Positions 1 to 8,925 of a stretch of DNA of 49,006 bases are shown one piece after another (the first letter of the stretch is position 1; every line of letters begins with the position of its first letter). The stretch is from Methanoculleus chikugoensis (GTDB lineage Archaea; Halobacteriota; Methanomicrobia; Methanomicrobiales; Methanoculleaceae), in the NCBI RefSeq assembly GCF_900095385.1, contig NZ_FMID01000031.1, positions 1 through 49,006 on the forward strand, given 5' to 3'. Position numbers and translations under genes: made by a program. Below the pieces are notes generated by a model, which searched no databases, was not told where the DNA came from, and saw only the letters and a list, made by a program, of their open reading frames with translations.

Positions 1-1
1 G

Positions 2-2587
2 ACGGTGCTTGAGACCTTCCTCCGCCAGTTCACGAGCCCGCTCATCTACGTGCTCCTTGCAGCGGGGATCATCTCGCTCCTCTTCGCCGACTTCACCGAC
101 GCGGTCTTCATCTTCATCGTCATCCTGGTGAACGCCGTCGTCGGGGCGTTCCAGGAGGTGAAGGCGGAGCGGAGCGCAACGGCGTTGCAGCAGATGCTCA
201 AGATCCATACGCGGTTGGAGCGGGACGGTCGCGAGGAGACCGTCCCGGCAGAAGACCTTGTCCCCGGCGACCGGGTCGTTCTGGAGTCGGGCGACCGTGT
301 CCCTGCCGATATCCGTATCGTCAGGGCGCAGTCACTCGCCGTCGACGAGTCGCTCCTGACCGGCGAGTCGCATGCGATTCAAAAGCGTCCGGATGCCCTC
401 GACGCCTCGCTACCCCTGGCCGACCGTCTGAATATGCTCTATGCCGGCAGCACTATCATGAGCGGCCGGACTACAGGAGTCGTGGTCGCGACCGGCCAGA
501 ACACCGAGATCGGGCAGATCGCCGAGACGGTCACGACGTCGGAGGCGGGCAAACCTCCGCTCGTCATCCGCATGGAAGACTTCTCGAAAAAGATCAGCAT
601 CGCCGTCCTTGCCGCCACCGGGGTGCTTGCGTTCATCGTCCTCGGCCAGGGGGTGCCCCCGCTTGAGGTCTTCTTCCTCGCCGTCGCGCTCGCCGTCTCG
701 GCGATCCCCGAAGGCCTGCCGATCGCCCTGACCGTCGCGCTCTCGATCGCGACGTCACGGATGGCCGGACGAAACGTCATCGTCCGGTTCCTCGCGGCCG
801 TGGAGAGCCTCGGGAGTTGCACGCTGATCGCGAGCGACAAGACCGGCACCCTCACGGTAAACCAGCAGACCGCCCGGGTCGTCGCTCTGCCCACAGGCGA
901 AGTGTTCTCGGTCACTGGAGCCGGGTACGCGGGTGAGGGGGAGGTTGTCAGCGAGGAAGGGAACCCCGTATCCGGTTCCGCCCGCAACCGACTGGAACAC
1001 CTGGCCCGGGCGGCGACGATCAGCAACGAGGCCGCCCTGGAGCGAACCGATGAGGGGGAGTGGGCGCACCGGGGCGACGCGATCGACGTGGCGTTCCTCG
1101 CGCTCACCTACAAACTTGGGCTCGACCCTGCCGGTATCCGTGAGGGCGTTCCCATCGTCGCCGAGATTCCCTTCGAGTCCGAGCGGCGGTACGCCGCCGT
1201 CTGGTACCGGGATGGGGAGGAAACCCTGGTGGCGGTCAAGGGGGCCGTCGAGACCGTTCTCCCGTTCTGCCGCACCATGGCCGGCGGGCCGGACGGCAGC
1301 GTGCCGCTCGACCAGAATCGGGTGCAGGAGGAGCTCGATACTCTCACCTCCCATGGCTACCGGGTGCTCGCCGTGGCAGAGGGTCGTGCGGAGGGAGAAG
1401 TCCCCGCAGAGAACCCCACGCTCCCTCCCCTCGAGCTCCTCGGCCTGGTCGGGTTCATCGACCCGATCCGGCCCGACGTGCCCGACGCCGTCCGGCGGTG
1501 CCGTGACGCCGGGGTCGACGTGGTGATGGTGACGGGGGATCACCCCGCCACGGCTCTTGCCATCGCACGGGACCTCGAGATCGCGGATTCTCCGGGTCAG
1601 GTGATCACCGGCTCGGAACTGGGCGATGACGAGATCCCGACGTTCTCGGAGTTCGTCGACCGGGTGCAGGGTGCCCGGGTCTTTGCCCGGGTGACGCCGC
1701 TGCAGAAACTCCGGATCGTCGAGGCCTACCGGGAGAGCGGGGTCTACGTCGCGGTCACCGGGGACGGGGTCAACGACGCGCCGGCGCTCCGGAGCGCGAA
1801 CATCGGGGTCGCGATGGGCTCCGGGACCGACGTCGCTAAAGATACGGCGTCGCTGATCGTCACCGACGACGACTTCGCCTCGATCGTTGCCGGGATCGAG
1901 GAAGGGCGGTATGCCTACGAGAACGTCCGTAAAGTCGTCTACCTCCTGGTCTCGACCGGGTTTGCGGAGGTGCTCCTCTTCATGCTCGCCCTCCTGATCG
2001 GTCTCCCGCTGCCTCTCCTCGCGGTCCAGCTCCTCTGGCTGAACCTGGTGACGAACGGTATCCAGGACGTGGCGCTGGCGTTCGAGGGCGGTGAGCCCGG
2101 AGTCATGAAACGGCCGCCGCGTAGATCGGAGGAGGGGATCTTCAATCGGCTGATGATAGAGGAGGTGCTCATCTCCGGGACGACCATCGCGCTCGTCGCG
2201 CTCGGAACCTGGCACTGGCTTATCTCAAACGGGTGGGACGTGTTCGCGGCCCGGAATCTGCTCGTCCTGCTGATGGTGCTCTTCGAGAACTTCCATGTCT
2301 TCAACTGCCGGTCGGAGTGCCTCTCCGCGTTCCGCGTCCCCATCAGCCGCAACTACTTCCTGGTCGCCGGCGTCATCGCCGCGCAGGGTATCCACATCCT
2401 CGCGCTCTACGTCCCCTTCCTCCAGGACGTCCTCCAGCTGCAACCCGTCTCCCCGGTCGAGTGGCTCGTACTGCTCGCCCTCGCCTCCTCGGTCGTGGTC
2501 GTGATGGAGATCTTCAAGGCGGTCAGGAGCCACCGGCCTCCGGTTCACCAGACCGGAACCGGGGTCGGGGAGATCCCCCACCGGTAG
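2..2587 (+). CDS. P-type cation-transporting ATPase (type II), 5' end outside window
   Basis: Membrane ATP-driven cation pump. The reading frame is open from the first bases, and the N-terminal cytoplasmic domain (about 60 residues in this family) is missing, so the gene starts upstream of the window. Counting from the GTG at 5, the sequence shows TGES (actuator loop, residues 119-122), PEGLP in TM4 (235-239), the phosphorylated Asp in DKTGT (D278), TGDHP and GDGVNDAPA in the P domain, and a C-terminal membrane block. This order is typical of SERCA/PMR1-like pumps. In TM6 the family's NLVTD is NLVTN, so the ion cannot be assigned safely: Ca2+, Na+, K+ or Mg2+ remain possible. The last 43 nt overlap the convergent propeller gene. 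Confidence 0.93.
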   Translation, partial: TVLETFLRQFTSPLIYVLLAAGIISLLFADFTDAVFIFIVILVNAVVGAFQEVKAERSATALQQMLKIHTRLERDGREETVPAEDLVPGDRVVLESGDRVPADIRIVRAQSLAVDESLLTGESHAIQKRPDALDASLPLADRLNMLYAGSTIMSGRTTGVVVATGQNTEIGQIAETVTTSEAGKPPLVIRMEDFSKKISIAVLAATGVLAFIVLGQGVPPLEVFFLAVALAVSAIPEGLPIALTVALSIATSRMAGRNVIVRFLAAVESLGSCTLIASDKTGTLTVNQQTARVVALPTGEVFSVTGAGYAGEGEVVSEEGNPVSGSARNRLEHLARAATISNEAALERTDEGEWAHRGDAIDVAFLALTYKLGLDPAGIREGVPIVAEIPFESERRYAAVWYRDGEETLVAVKGAVETVLPFCRTMAGGPDGSVPLDQNRVQEELDTLTSHGYRVLAVAEGRAEGEVPAENPTLPPLELLGLVGFIDPIRPDVPDAVRRCRDAGVDVVMVTGDHPATALAIARDLEIADSPGQVITGSELGDDEIPTFSEFVDRVQGARVFARVTPLQKLRIVEAYRESGVYVAVTGDGVNDAPALRSANIGVAMGSGTDVAKDTASLIVTDDDFASIVAGIEEGRYAYENVRKVVYLLVSTGFAEVLLFMLALLIGLPLPLLAVQLLWLNLVTNGIQDVALAFEGGEPGVMKRPPRRSEEGIFNRLMIEEVLISGTTIALVALGTWHWLISNGWDVFAARNLLVLLMVLFENFHVFNCRSECLSAFRVPISRNYFLVAGVIAAQGIHILALYVPFLQDVLQLQPVSPVEWLVLLALASSVVVVMEIFKAVRSHRPPVHQTGTGVGEIPHR

Positions 2588-4470
2588 GGGAGGAAGACCT
2601 CGTTGATCCGGCTGCCGTCGGCGAGATCGGTCATGACGATGCTTCTATGCGAGACGGTGTAGAGGGTGTCGTCCATGAAGAGCGACCGCCGCACCGCGTC
2701 GGCCGAGTCCCAGGTGTAGGGGGATCCCTTCTCCGCGTGGGCGACCGTGCCCCGGAGAGTGAACCCGTCTTCCGGTTTTACCGAGTAGACGTAAGCCCCC
2801 TGCCAGGTCGTGGTGCCGTAGGAGCCGGGATACCTCGATTCGGGGTTCTCCACCCGTTTTATCTCGCTCACCGGGATGACGAGGAGGTTCTTCTCCTTCA
2901 CAAAGAGGAAGGCCTTGTGGTCGCGAAGGGCCTCCGAGTCGGTCCCGGGCTCCCCGATCACGACCGTATCGACCTGTATCGGGTTGTTCACGTCCGAGAC
3001 GTCGAAGAGCGCGATCTTGAGCCCTTCCACCGAGACGCCGCCCCAGGTGTTCTCGCTCGTCTCTTTGCCGATCCCGATGATGTGGTCGGCGTCATAGGGG
3101 TGGAGGTAGTCGGAGTAGCCGGGGATCTTGAGTTTCCCGAGGATGCCGGGGTGTTTCGGATCCGAGAGATCGATGACGAAGAGCGGATCGACCCGCTTGA
3201 ACGTCACGAGGTAGAGCCGGTCACCGACGAACCGGGCGGCGTAGATCCGCTCGTCCGGCGCGAGGTGTTCAAGCGTCCCGATGGTCTCCATCGCGGGGTT
3301 GAGGACGTAGACGTTGTTGTACTGGAAAGACCTCTCACGTGTCCAGCCCTCGACGGTCGTCGCCACCCGGAGATTCTCCCCGTACTCGTCGAGCGAGAAC
3401 TGGTTCAGGAGGTGCCCGGGAACCCTGCCCATGGCCTGATAGTCGATCCTTCCGTCATCGATAGCGAACCGGTGGATGATCGTCTCCTCCCGGCTGCCGG
3501 CGTAGTCGGGCATCGTTGCGGCGACCGGGCCGGAGTAGGCGGCCCCCATGTAGCGGTAGCCGATGTAGAGGTTCTTCTGCGACACAAAGAGAGTGGTGTC
3601 GTAGCCGAGGAGGAACGTCTCGGCGTCGGGGGTGCTCCTGTCGTTTCTAACGGAGAAGGCGCTTGCGGTGTAGAAGACATAGTTCTGCAGAGGTGTCCCG
3701 GGGCGGTAGACGTCGGGCATGATGGGCTCGCCGCCGTCCGTCCGCACCTCGGGAAGGGCGATCTCGTCCCGGATCCAGAGGGGTGCTTCCTGCGTGAGGA
3801 CGTAGACGTCGTCGCCGATCATCCGGGCGTTGTAGTAACTGCCGGTGAAGGTCTGCGTCCGGACCAGGTCGGGATTGCTCCGGTCGCCGATATCATAGAT
3901 GTATGCGTGCGTCACCATCCGCTGGACGGGGATGGGTGCTACACTCCCTTTCACGGTGGTCATGCTCTCTTCCCTTCCGGCAGCAAAGACCACCAGGCGG
4001 TCGCCGGCAAGGAAGAGCGCCGTCGGGGTTCCTTCGATCCGGGTCTCGGATACGATCTTCGCATCCTCTGCCGGGAATGCTTCGAGGATCGCAAGCGACT
4101 CGCCCGATATGACGTAGATGTATCTTCCGTCGTTCTTCAGGAAGTCGGCCTCGTCAACCCCCTCTACCTGCACGTTCGTGGTTGAGTAGTCGCGGGCGGC
4201 CGTCTGGCCGGGCGGTGCGCTCGTCGGTGCAGGCGCGTCCATGGCGGTCTCCCGTCCGCCGGCCCCCGGCAGCCAGGAGTAGCCGTTACTGTGCTCCACC
4301 CCCCGCGCGTGTTCCTTCAGGAACGCCTCGATCTCTTCTTTCGACGAAAACTTCTGCAAATCTCCCAGGGTCTCGTTCCCGGCGTCCTCTGATGCGAGGG
4401 CGGTCCCGATGATCGCGGCGATCACCAGACTCCCGAGAACGACGACCAGCACCGGACTCCACTTCTCCAT
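2545..4470 (-). CDS. Secreted or membrane-anchored beta-propeller domain protein
   Basis: 641 residues. The N-terminus (about residues 5-27) is a hydrophobic segment ending near an ALA-S motif, suggesting a signal peptide or membrane anchor, so the bulk lies outside the membrane. A stretch VEGVDEADFLKNDGRYIYV (about 103-121) followed by repeating blade-like strands with Asp-rich turns matches the archaeal 'beta propeller domain' family of extracellular proteins (Pfam Beta_propel, from memory). No catalytic motif is visible. Function is unknown; a surface binding or scaffolding role is a guess. The gene runs convergently into the ATPase, and the two coding regions overlap by 43 nt. Confidence 0.8.
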   Translation of the reverse strand: MEKWSPVLVVVLGSLVIAAIIGTALASEDAGNETLGDLQKFSSKEEIEAFLKEHARGVEHSNGYSWLPGAGGRETAMDAPAPTSAPPGQTAARDYSTTNVQVEGVDEADFLKNDGRYIYVISGESLAILEAFPAEDAKIVSETRIEGTPTALFLAGDRLVVFAAGREESMTTVKGSVAPIPVQRMVTHAYIYDIGDRSNPDLVRTQTFTGSYYNARMIGDDVYVLTQEAPLWIRDEIALPEVRTDGGEPIMPDVYRPGTPLQNYVFYTASAFSVRNDRSTPDAETFLLGYDTTLFVSQKNLYIGYRYMGAAYSGPVAATMPDYAGSREETIIHRFAIDDGRIDYQAMGRVPGHLLNQFSLDEYGENLRVATTVEGWTRERSFQYNNVYVLNPAMETIGTLEHLAPDERIYAARFVGDRLYLVTFKRVDPLFVIDLSDPKHPGILGKLKIPGYSDYLHPYDADHIIGIGKETSENTWGGVSVEGLKIALFDVSDVNNPIQVDTVVIGEPGTDSEALRDHKAFLFVKEKNLLVIPVSEIKRVENPESRYPGSYGTTTWQGAYVYSVKPEDGFTLRGTVAHAEKGSPYTWDSADAVRRSLFMDDTLYTVSHRSIVMTDLADGSRINEVFLPYRWGISPTPVPVW

Positions 4471-5037
4471 ATCCGTTCACCTTCCGATAGAGGGAGATGC
4501 ACGTGCCGATGCATCAGGTTTGCGTAACCTACGAATATTTTCGAAGTCTTCCGGGTGAGATGGTGGTGGGTTTGGGGAGACGGAGTCCGGTGTATTTTCC
4601 AAGTAACTCGGTACAGTGGACCGTGGGAGTATCGCCATGGGGGTGGGGACAGGGGAGGGGGTATCCCCCCTGCAACCCCTCCCCCAGTTGCGATATCCGG
4701 TGGAAAGCCGTGGACGGGTTTAGGACCCTCAGTACAACTGGCCTAAGGTGTGATTGACATAACTTTCAGGGTTTGAGATGCCCGAAGGTTTTCGAGGTGC
4801 AAACGTACTGAGCGACAATGAGCCATGGGAAACTTGGAGAGTTTCAAGGAAAGACGAATGAAACGCCGATTTGAGCATCGAGAGTGCAGAGCGTGAGACG
4901 ACTGACGTTCTTCTCTTTCTGCCGAACGGAACCCTATGCACTTGAGAAGACCCGGGATTTTCAGTTACGCGAACCGGGCACGGATCCGGGAGTGGATCGC
5001 GTATACGTCCGGTCAACCATTTTTCCCAAAGAAGCTC
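4471..5037. other. Intergenic region with repeat copy A, no convincing gene
   Basis: A 567-bp stretch between the propeller gene and the antiporter. It holds repeat copy A (4611-4716). To the right, 4720-5000 has lower GC than its surroundings. A minus-strand frame of 95 codons (4729-5016) crosses it but has no ribosome binding site, no recognisable domain and unusual Ser-rich composition. I do not call it a gene; it may be a remnant of an older insertion. Confidence 0.5.
4611..4716 (+). repeat. GC-rich MITE-like intergenic repeat, copy A
   Basis: Shortest of three copies. The left end carries GTACAGTGGACCGTGGG followed by AGTATCGCCA. The right end carries TTGCGATATC followed by CGGTGGAAAGCCGTGGA. 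The core shares the string GACAGGGGAGGGGG and C-rich blocks with copies B (about 10399-10576) and C (about 30774-30946), but has lost the segment containing CATGCTCCCATAAGTGGCGG. Termini are imperfect inverted repeats around GATATCGCC. Confidence 0.75.
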
Positions 5038-5973
5038 TCACCTGATCGGCCCCGCCCCGAAGCTCCAGGCGATGTAGGCGGCGTAGCCGAGGAGCAGGAG
5101 GGCCGACCAGCCCCGGACGACGGAAGGGCGGGCAAAGAGCAGGGGGAGGATCGCGATCGAGAAGAGGACGACGACGGCGATGTCGACAAGCGACCCGACG
5201 GTGACCGGTGCGAGGAGGAGGCTTACCCCGAGAACCAGGAGAAGGTTGAAGATGTTGCTCCCGAGGATATTGCCGATGGAGATGGCGCCCTCGTCTCTCA
5301 CGGCCGCGACGAGCGAGGTCGCAAGTTCCGGGAGCGACGTGCCGACGGCGACGATTGATACGCCGATGACGAAGGCCGGGATTCCGAACGCCTCCGCGAG
5401 CGTAACGGCCCCGTCGACGACGAGCTGCGCCCCGATGATGACGGCCGCAAGACCGAGGCCGATGTAGAGGATGTCGGTCCACCCGTGGGACTTGATATCG
5501 ACGTCCCCCTCCTCGCGCCCCTCCCGTATGAGGAGGTAAAGGATGACCACGAAGAGGATGAGGAGCAGCGCTCCGGCGAGGGCGTCGAGCGTGCCCCTTG
5601 CGGCGAGCAGGGCGAACGCCACCGTCGCAACGAGCATCAGCACGGTGTTCCGGACGAGCGAGGAGCGGGACGCCCCCGACATGGCGACCATATCGGGCCG
5701 GATGAGGGTGCAGAGGGCGAGGATGAGTGCGATATTTGCGATGTTGCTTCCGATGACGTTTCCGAGTGCAATACCGGTGTTCCCCGTGGCTGCGGCGTTC
5801 GTGCTGACGACGAGTTCCGGAAGCGACGTGCCGAACGCGATGATCGTTGACCCGATCAGGGCCGGTGAGATACGATGACGGAGGGCGAGGCCGCTCCCCC
5901 CGCCCACAAAGAGATCGGCTCCTTTGACGAGGAGAGCCAGGCCGACGATGAACATAATGGCGGTCACGATCAT
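5038..5973 (-). CDS. Calcium/sodium antiporter of the CaCA (YrbG-like) family
   Basis: 311 residues, about ten hydrophobic segments. Two homologous halves each carry the alpha-repeat signature: GTSLPELVVS with ALGNVIGSNIANI in the first half, and GTSLPELATS with SIGNILGSNIFNL in the second. These Glu and Asn residues form the ion site in NCX-type exchangers. The protein would exchange Na+ (or H+) for Ca2+ or another cation across the cytoplasmic membrane. The open frame extends upstream, but ATG at 5973 fits the usual N-terminus and sits about 26 nt from a TATA-like ACTATAAC at 5996-6003, consistent with a leaderless transcript. Confidence 0.93.
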   Translation of the reverse strand: MIVTAIMFIVGLALLVKGADLFVGGGSGLALRHRISPALIGSTIIAFGTSLPELVVSTNAAATGNTGIALGNVIGSNIANIALILALCTLIRPDMVAMSGASRSSLVRNTVLMLVATVAFALLAARGTLDALAGALLLILFVVILYLLIREGREEGDVDIKSHGWTDILYIGLGLAAVIIGAQLVVDGAVTLAEAFGIPAFVIGVSIVAVGTSLPELATSLVAAVRDEGAISIGNILGSNIFNLLLVLGVSLLLAPVTVGSLVDIAVVVLFSIAILPLLFARPSVVRGWSALLLLGYAAYIAWSFGAGPIR

Positions 5974-6253
5974 GAGAATGCCCCGGATATGGTGGTTATA
6001 GTTGGGTGGAGTTCTCCTAATACGTTTCCGAACCTTTACCCGGGGCATCCGGCCGCCCGATGGGGCGTGCAGGGTTGAAGGTCGGCTGTACGCGTGGTGT
6101 TCGGGGTCTGTGCGGTCGCCGCCTTCGACGACGCGGCGATGAACCGGCTCCAGATCTCCGTTGCTACCTTTGGGAAAAAGCCGTAAGAAGGCGGGTGCCA
6201 AAGGGCATATCCCTCCCCGCATCCAACACCTGAGGGAAGAAGTCCCGGCATTC

Positions 6254-6988
6254 GTGCCGGGCGGACAATGGAGGCTGCCGGTTACGTTCACGTTCGACGA
6301 ACAGATTGCTGCCCTTGAAGCGGAACGGGAGAGGCTTCTCCGGTTCCCGGAAGAGGAATTCATCGCGATCATCCGGGAGGTGGGGTTCTCCTGCGACTGC
6401 TGCGGCCGGTGCTGCACGCGGGAGTTCAACGGCCACGTCTTTCTGCTGGAGGAGGATACCGACACCGTCCGCTCGCTCTTGCCGGACGCCGTCATCCCGG
6501 CGCCCGCGTTCGACGCCTGCGATCAGGAGGGGCGGTTCTATGTGTCGGGCTACGCTCTCCGGACAAAACCGGACGGTTCCTGCATTTTCCTCGAGGACGG
6601 CAGGTGTAGCATCTACGATCGGCGGTTCGCCATCTGCCGGGTCTACCCTTACATGCTCCACCGGGAGGCCGACGAGAAGGGCGTCGTCGACTGGCGGCAG
6701 ATCGGCGGTCTGAACAAGCACGGGTCCTACAACAACCCAATCGACGATGCCGAATGCATCCGGATTGCGCGGGAGACCCGGGCTTACGAGGCGGCGTTTC
6801 TCGAGCAGGAGATCCGGTTCCGGCAGGCTCTCCGCGACCTCTTCGACCGGGAAGGGCTGCGCTACGTCCGGCGGACGTACGACCTCCTGATGCGGGACTT
6901 CAGGAAGGGTGCGGAGGTCGAGGTCCGGGTCTTCCACCGCGGGCGGTTTGAGCCGCACCGGGTCACCCGCGACGTGTACGGGCAGTAA
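6254..6988 (+). CDS. YkgJ-family cysteine cluster protein (putative Fe-S or Zn binding)
   Basis: The signature CDCCGRCC is followed by CSIY and a CRVYPYM segment, which together make the cysteine cluster of the YkgJ/UPF0153 family. Members are thought to bind an Fe-S cluster or zinc, but their reaction is mostly unknown. The C-terminal third is charged and helical and outside the cluster. The start is uncertain: the frame is open back to a TTG at 6161, but GTG at 6254 gives a more family-like length of about 244 residues. No strong ribosome binding site decides between them. It precedes the SLC13-type permease in the same orientation with 67 nt between them. Confidence 0.8.
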   Translation: MPGGQWRLPVTFTFDEQIAALEAERERLLRFPEEEFIAIIREVGFSCDCCGRCCTREFNGHVFLLEEDTDTVRSLLPDAVIPAPAFDACDQEGRFYVSGYALRTKPDGSCIFLEDGRCSIYDRRFAICRVYPYMLHREADEKGVVDWRQIGGLNKHGSYNNPIDDAECIRIARETRAYEAAFLEQEIRFRQALRDLFDREGLRYVRRTYDLLMRDFRKGAEVEVRVFHRGRFEPHRVTRDVYGQ

Positions 6989-7055
6989 CGCTCCGGCCGG
7001 TTTCGAGACCGCCGGCCCGCACCTTTTTTCTGCTCCGCTCACCCCCGGGTGCCCG

Positions 7056-8864
7056 ATGGAGACCGAGATCCTCCTCACCCTGCTGGTGGTGGCCGCCGCC
7101 GCCGTCCTCTTCATCTCCGGCGCCGTCAGGGTCGACGTCGCCGCCGTGTTCGTGACCCTCGCGCTCGCGTGGCTCGGGCTCGTCACGCCGGCGCAGGCCC
7201 TCTCCGGGTTTTCGAGCAGCGCGGTCATCGCGATGCTCTCCGTGATGGTGCTCGGCCGCGGGCTCGACCGGACGGGGGTGACGATCCGCATCGCCCGCGC
7301 GATCGTCGGGTTTGCCGGGATCGGCGAGCGTCGGCTCATTGCCGCCGCATCCATCGTCGCCGGTTCACTCTCGGCGTTCATGCAGAGCGTCGGGGCGACC
7401 GCCGTCTTCCTCCCCTCGCTCCTGCGGGTATCGTCGCTCTCCGGGGTTCCGGCATCGCGGCTTCTCCTGCCCGTCGGCTACGCCGCGACCCTCGGGGGTA
7501 CCATCAGCATGGTGGGGGCGGGCACCCTCATCATCCTCAACGATCTCCTCTCCCAGCAGGGGTATGCTCCCTTCGGGCTCTTTGCCGTCACGCCCGTCGG
7601 CGTGCCGCTCCTGATTGCCGGTATCGCCTTCTTCTGCTTCTTCGGCGACCGGGTTCTGCCCCGGCGCGAGAAGGTGCGGCTGAGCCCGCAGGAGGAACTC
7701 ATCCGGACCTGGTGCCCCCCCTGCGTGATATTCTACCTGCGGGTTCCGGCGGGAAGCCCGCTCGTCGGGATGACACGGGAGGCGGCGCACATGATCTCGC
7801 GCTACAACCTTCACCTCATCTCCCTTGCCGAGCGGGGCGAGGTCGTCTACACCCCGTGGCGCTACACCCGGTTCGCCGCCGGGCAGGAGCTCGGCATCCT
7901 CGGGCACGACCCTGACGTCGAACGGTTCATGGACGATTTCGGGCTCGAGTGGGTTCGGGCGGGAGAGAGCACCGCGAACGTCATGGCCGACCCGAACGTG
8001 GGATTTGCGGAGGTGATCGTCCGCCCGTATGGAGAGATCGTCGGCAAGACGCTTCGCGACCTCGAGTTCCGGGTAACCTACGGCGTCGAGGTGCTGATCC
8101 TCCTCTCCGGCACCGAGGAGCAGCGGCAGAACCTGGCCGACCGCCCCCTGCAGGCGGGGGACGCGATGGTCGTTTTAGGGCGGTGGGAACGGCTCCGGGC
8201 GCTCGCCACGAACCGGAACTTCGTCCTGGCAACCCCCGTCGAGGGGCGGGCGGGGGTTCGCGAACGCGGTGCGCCCGCCGCCGTCCTCTGCTTTGTTGCC
8301 GCCGTCCTCTGCTTTGTTGCCGCCGTCGGCCTCACCTACACGGGCCTTTCGATAGCGACAAGCCTTCTCTCGGGGGTGCTCGCGATGATTCTCCTCGGGG
8401 TCGTCCCGGTCGGCGAGGTCTACCGGGCTATCGACTGGCGGACGCTCACGCTGATTGCCGGCCTCCTCCCTCTGGGCATCGCCATGGAGACGAGCGGGGC
8501 CGCCCGGTTCATCGCGGACCAGACGGCCGATCTGGTCGCCGGGTACCCGACGCTCCTCATCCTCGTCGCGGTTGCGCTTCTCGCGACCGCCTTCTCGCTT
8601 GTGATCTCGAATATCGCCGCAACCGTCATCCTGGTCCCGCTCGCGCTCGTGATGGCGGGTTCGTTCGGGCTCGATCCCCGCGGTCTCGCGCTCCTCGTCG
8701 GGATATGCACCTCCAACTCATTCCTCCTCCCGACGCACCCGGTGAACGCCCTCCTGATGGGCCCGGGGAACTACCGGCCCCGGGACTATATCGTTCCCGG
8801 GAGCGTCATGACGGTCGTCTTCATCCTCATCGCCGTCGGCATCGTCTCGCTCCTCTACTTCTGA
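7056..8864 (+). CDS. SLC13/ArsB-type permease with central TrkA-C (RCK_C) domain
   Basis: 602 residues. The N-terminal half has several hydrophobic helices with the SVGATAVFLPSLL and GGTISMVGAGTLIILNDLL patterns of SLC13/DASS carriers. A soluble block (about 215-400) contains an RCK_C-like regulatory unit around FAEVIVRPYGEIVGKTLRDL. The C-terminal half is again membrane, with SNIAATVILVPLAL and TSNSFLLPTHPVNALL. The family imports anions such as dicarboxylate or sulfate; substrate cannot be assigned. ATG at 7056 is preferred because the upstream part of the open frame lacks coding character. A perfect 21-bp tandem duplication (8277-8318) repeats seven residues at the start of the second membrane block. 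Confidence 0.88.
   Translation: METEILLTLLVVAAAAVLFISGAVRVDVAAVFVTLALAWLGLVTPAQALSGFSSSAVIAMLSVMVLGRGLDRTGVTIRIARAIVGFAGIGERRLIAAASIVAGSLSAFMQSVGATAVFLPSLLRVSSLSGVPASRLLLPVGYAATLGGTISMVGAGTLIILNDLLSQQGYAPFGLFAVTPVGVPLLIAGIAFFCFFGDRVLPRREKVRLSPQEELIRTWCPPCVIFYLRVPAGSPLVGMTREAAHMISRYNLHLISLAERGEVVYTPWRYTRFAAGQELGILGHDPDVERFMDDFGLEWVRAGESTANVMADPNVGFAEVIVRPYGEIVGKTLRDLEFRVTYGVEVLILLSGTEEQRQNLADRPLQAGDAMVVLGRWERLRALATNRNFVLATPVEGRAGVRERGAPAAVLCFVAAVLCFVAAVGLTYTGLSIATSLLSGVLAMILLGVVPVGEVYRAIDWRTLTLIAGLLPLGIAMETSGAARFIADQTADLVAGYPTLLILVAVALLATAFSLVISNIAATVILVPLALVMAGSFGLDPRGLALLVGICTSNSFLLPTHPVNALLMGPGNYRPRDYIVPGSVMTVVFILIAVGIVSLLYF
8277..8318 (+). repeat. Perfect 21-bp tandem duplication inside the permease gene
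   Basis: Two adjacent identical units beginning GCCGCCGTCCTCTGCTTTGT, followed by the first bases of a third. It is in frame and duplicates the heptad AAVLCFV in a transmembrane helix, so the helix is lengthened by seven residues. Confidence 0.9.
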
Positions 8865-8885
8865 TCTCCCGGCCCCCGTCCCGGG

Positions 8886-8897
8886 GTAAACCTTTAT
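8886..8897 (+). promoter_or_regulatory. TATA-like promoter element of the flavoprotein gene
   Basis: GTAAACCTTTAT resembles the box A used by many genes in this window. It ends about 29 nt before the ATG at 8926, which points to a leaderless or nearly leaderless transcript and argues against the earlier in-frame ATG at 8896, because that codon overlaps the box. Confidence 0.55.
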
Positions 8898-8925
8898 GGC
8901 GCCCTGCAGCAACCGCAGCCTCATT

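Noticed and set aside
755-2215. 486-codon minus-strand frame
   Set aside because: It lies opposite the P-type ATPase, which has all family motifs; the frame is rich in Asp, Arg and Pro, with no motif.
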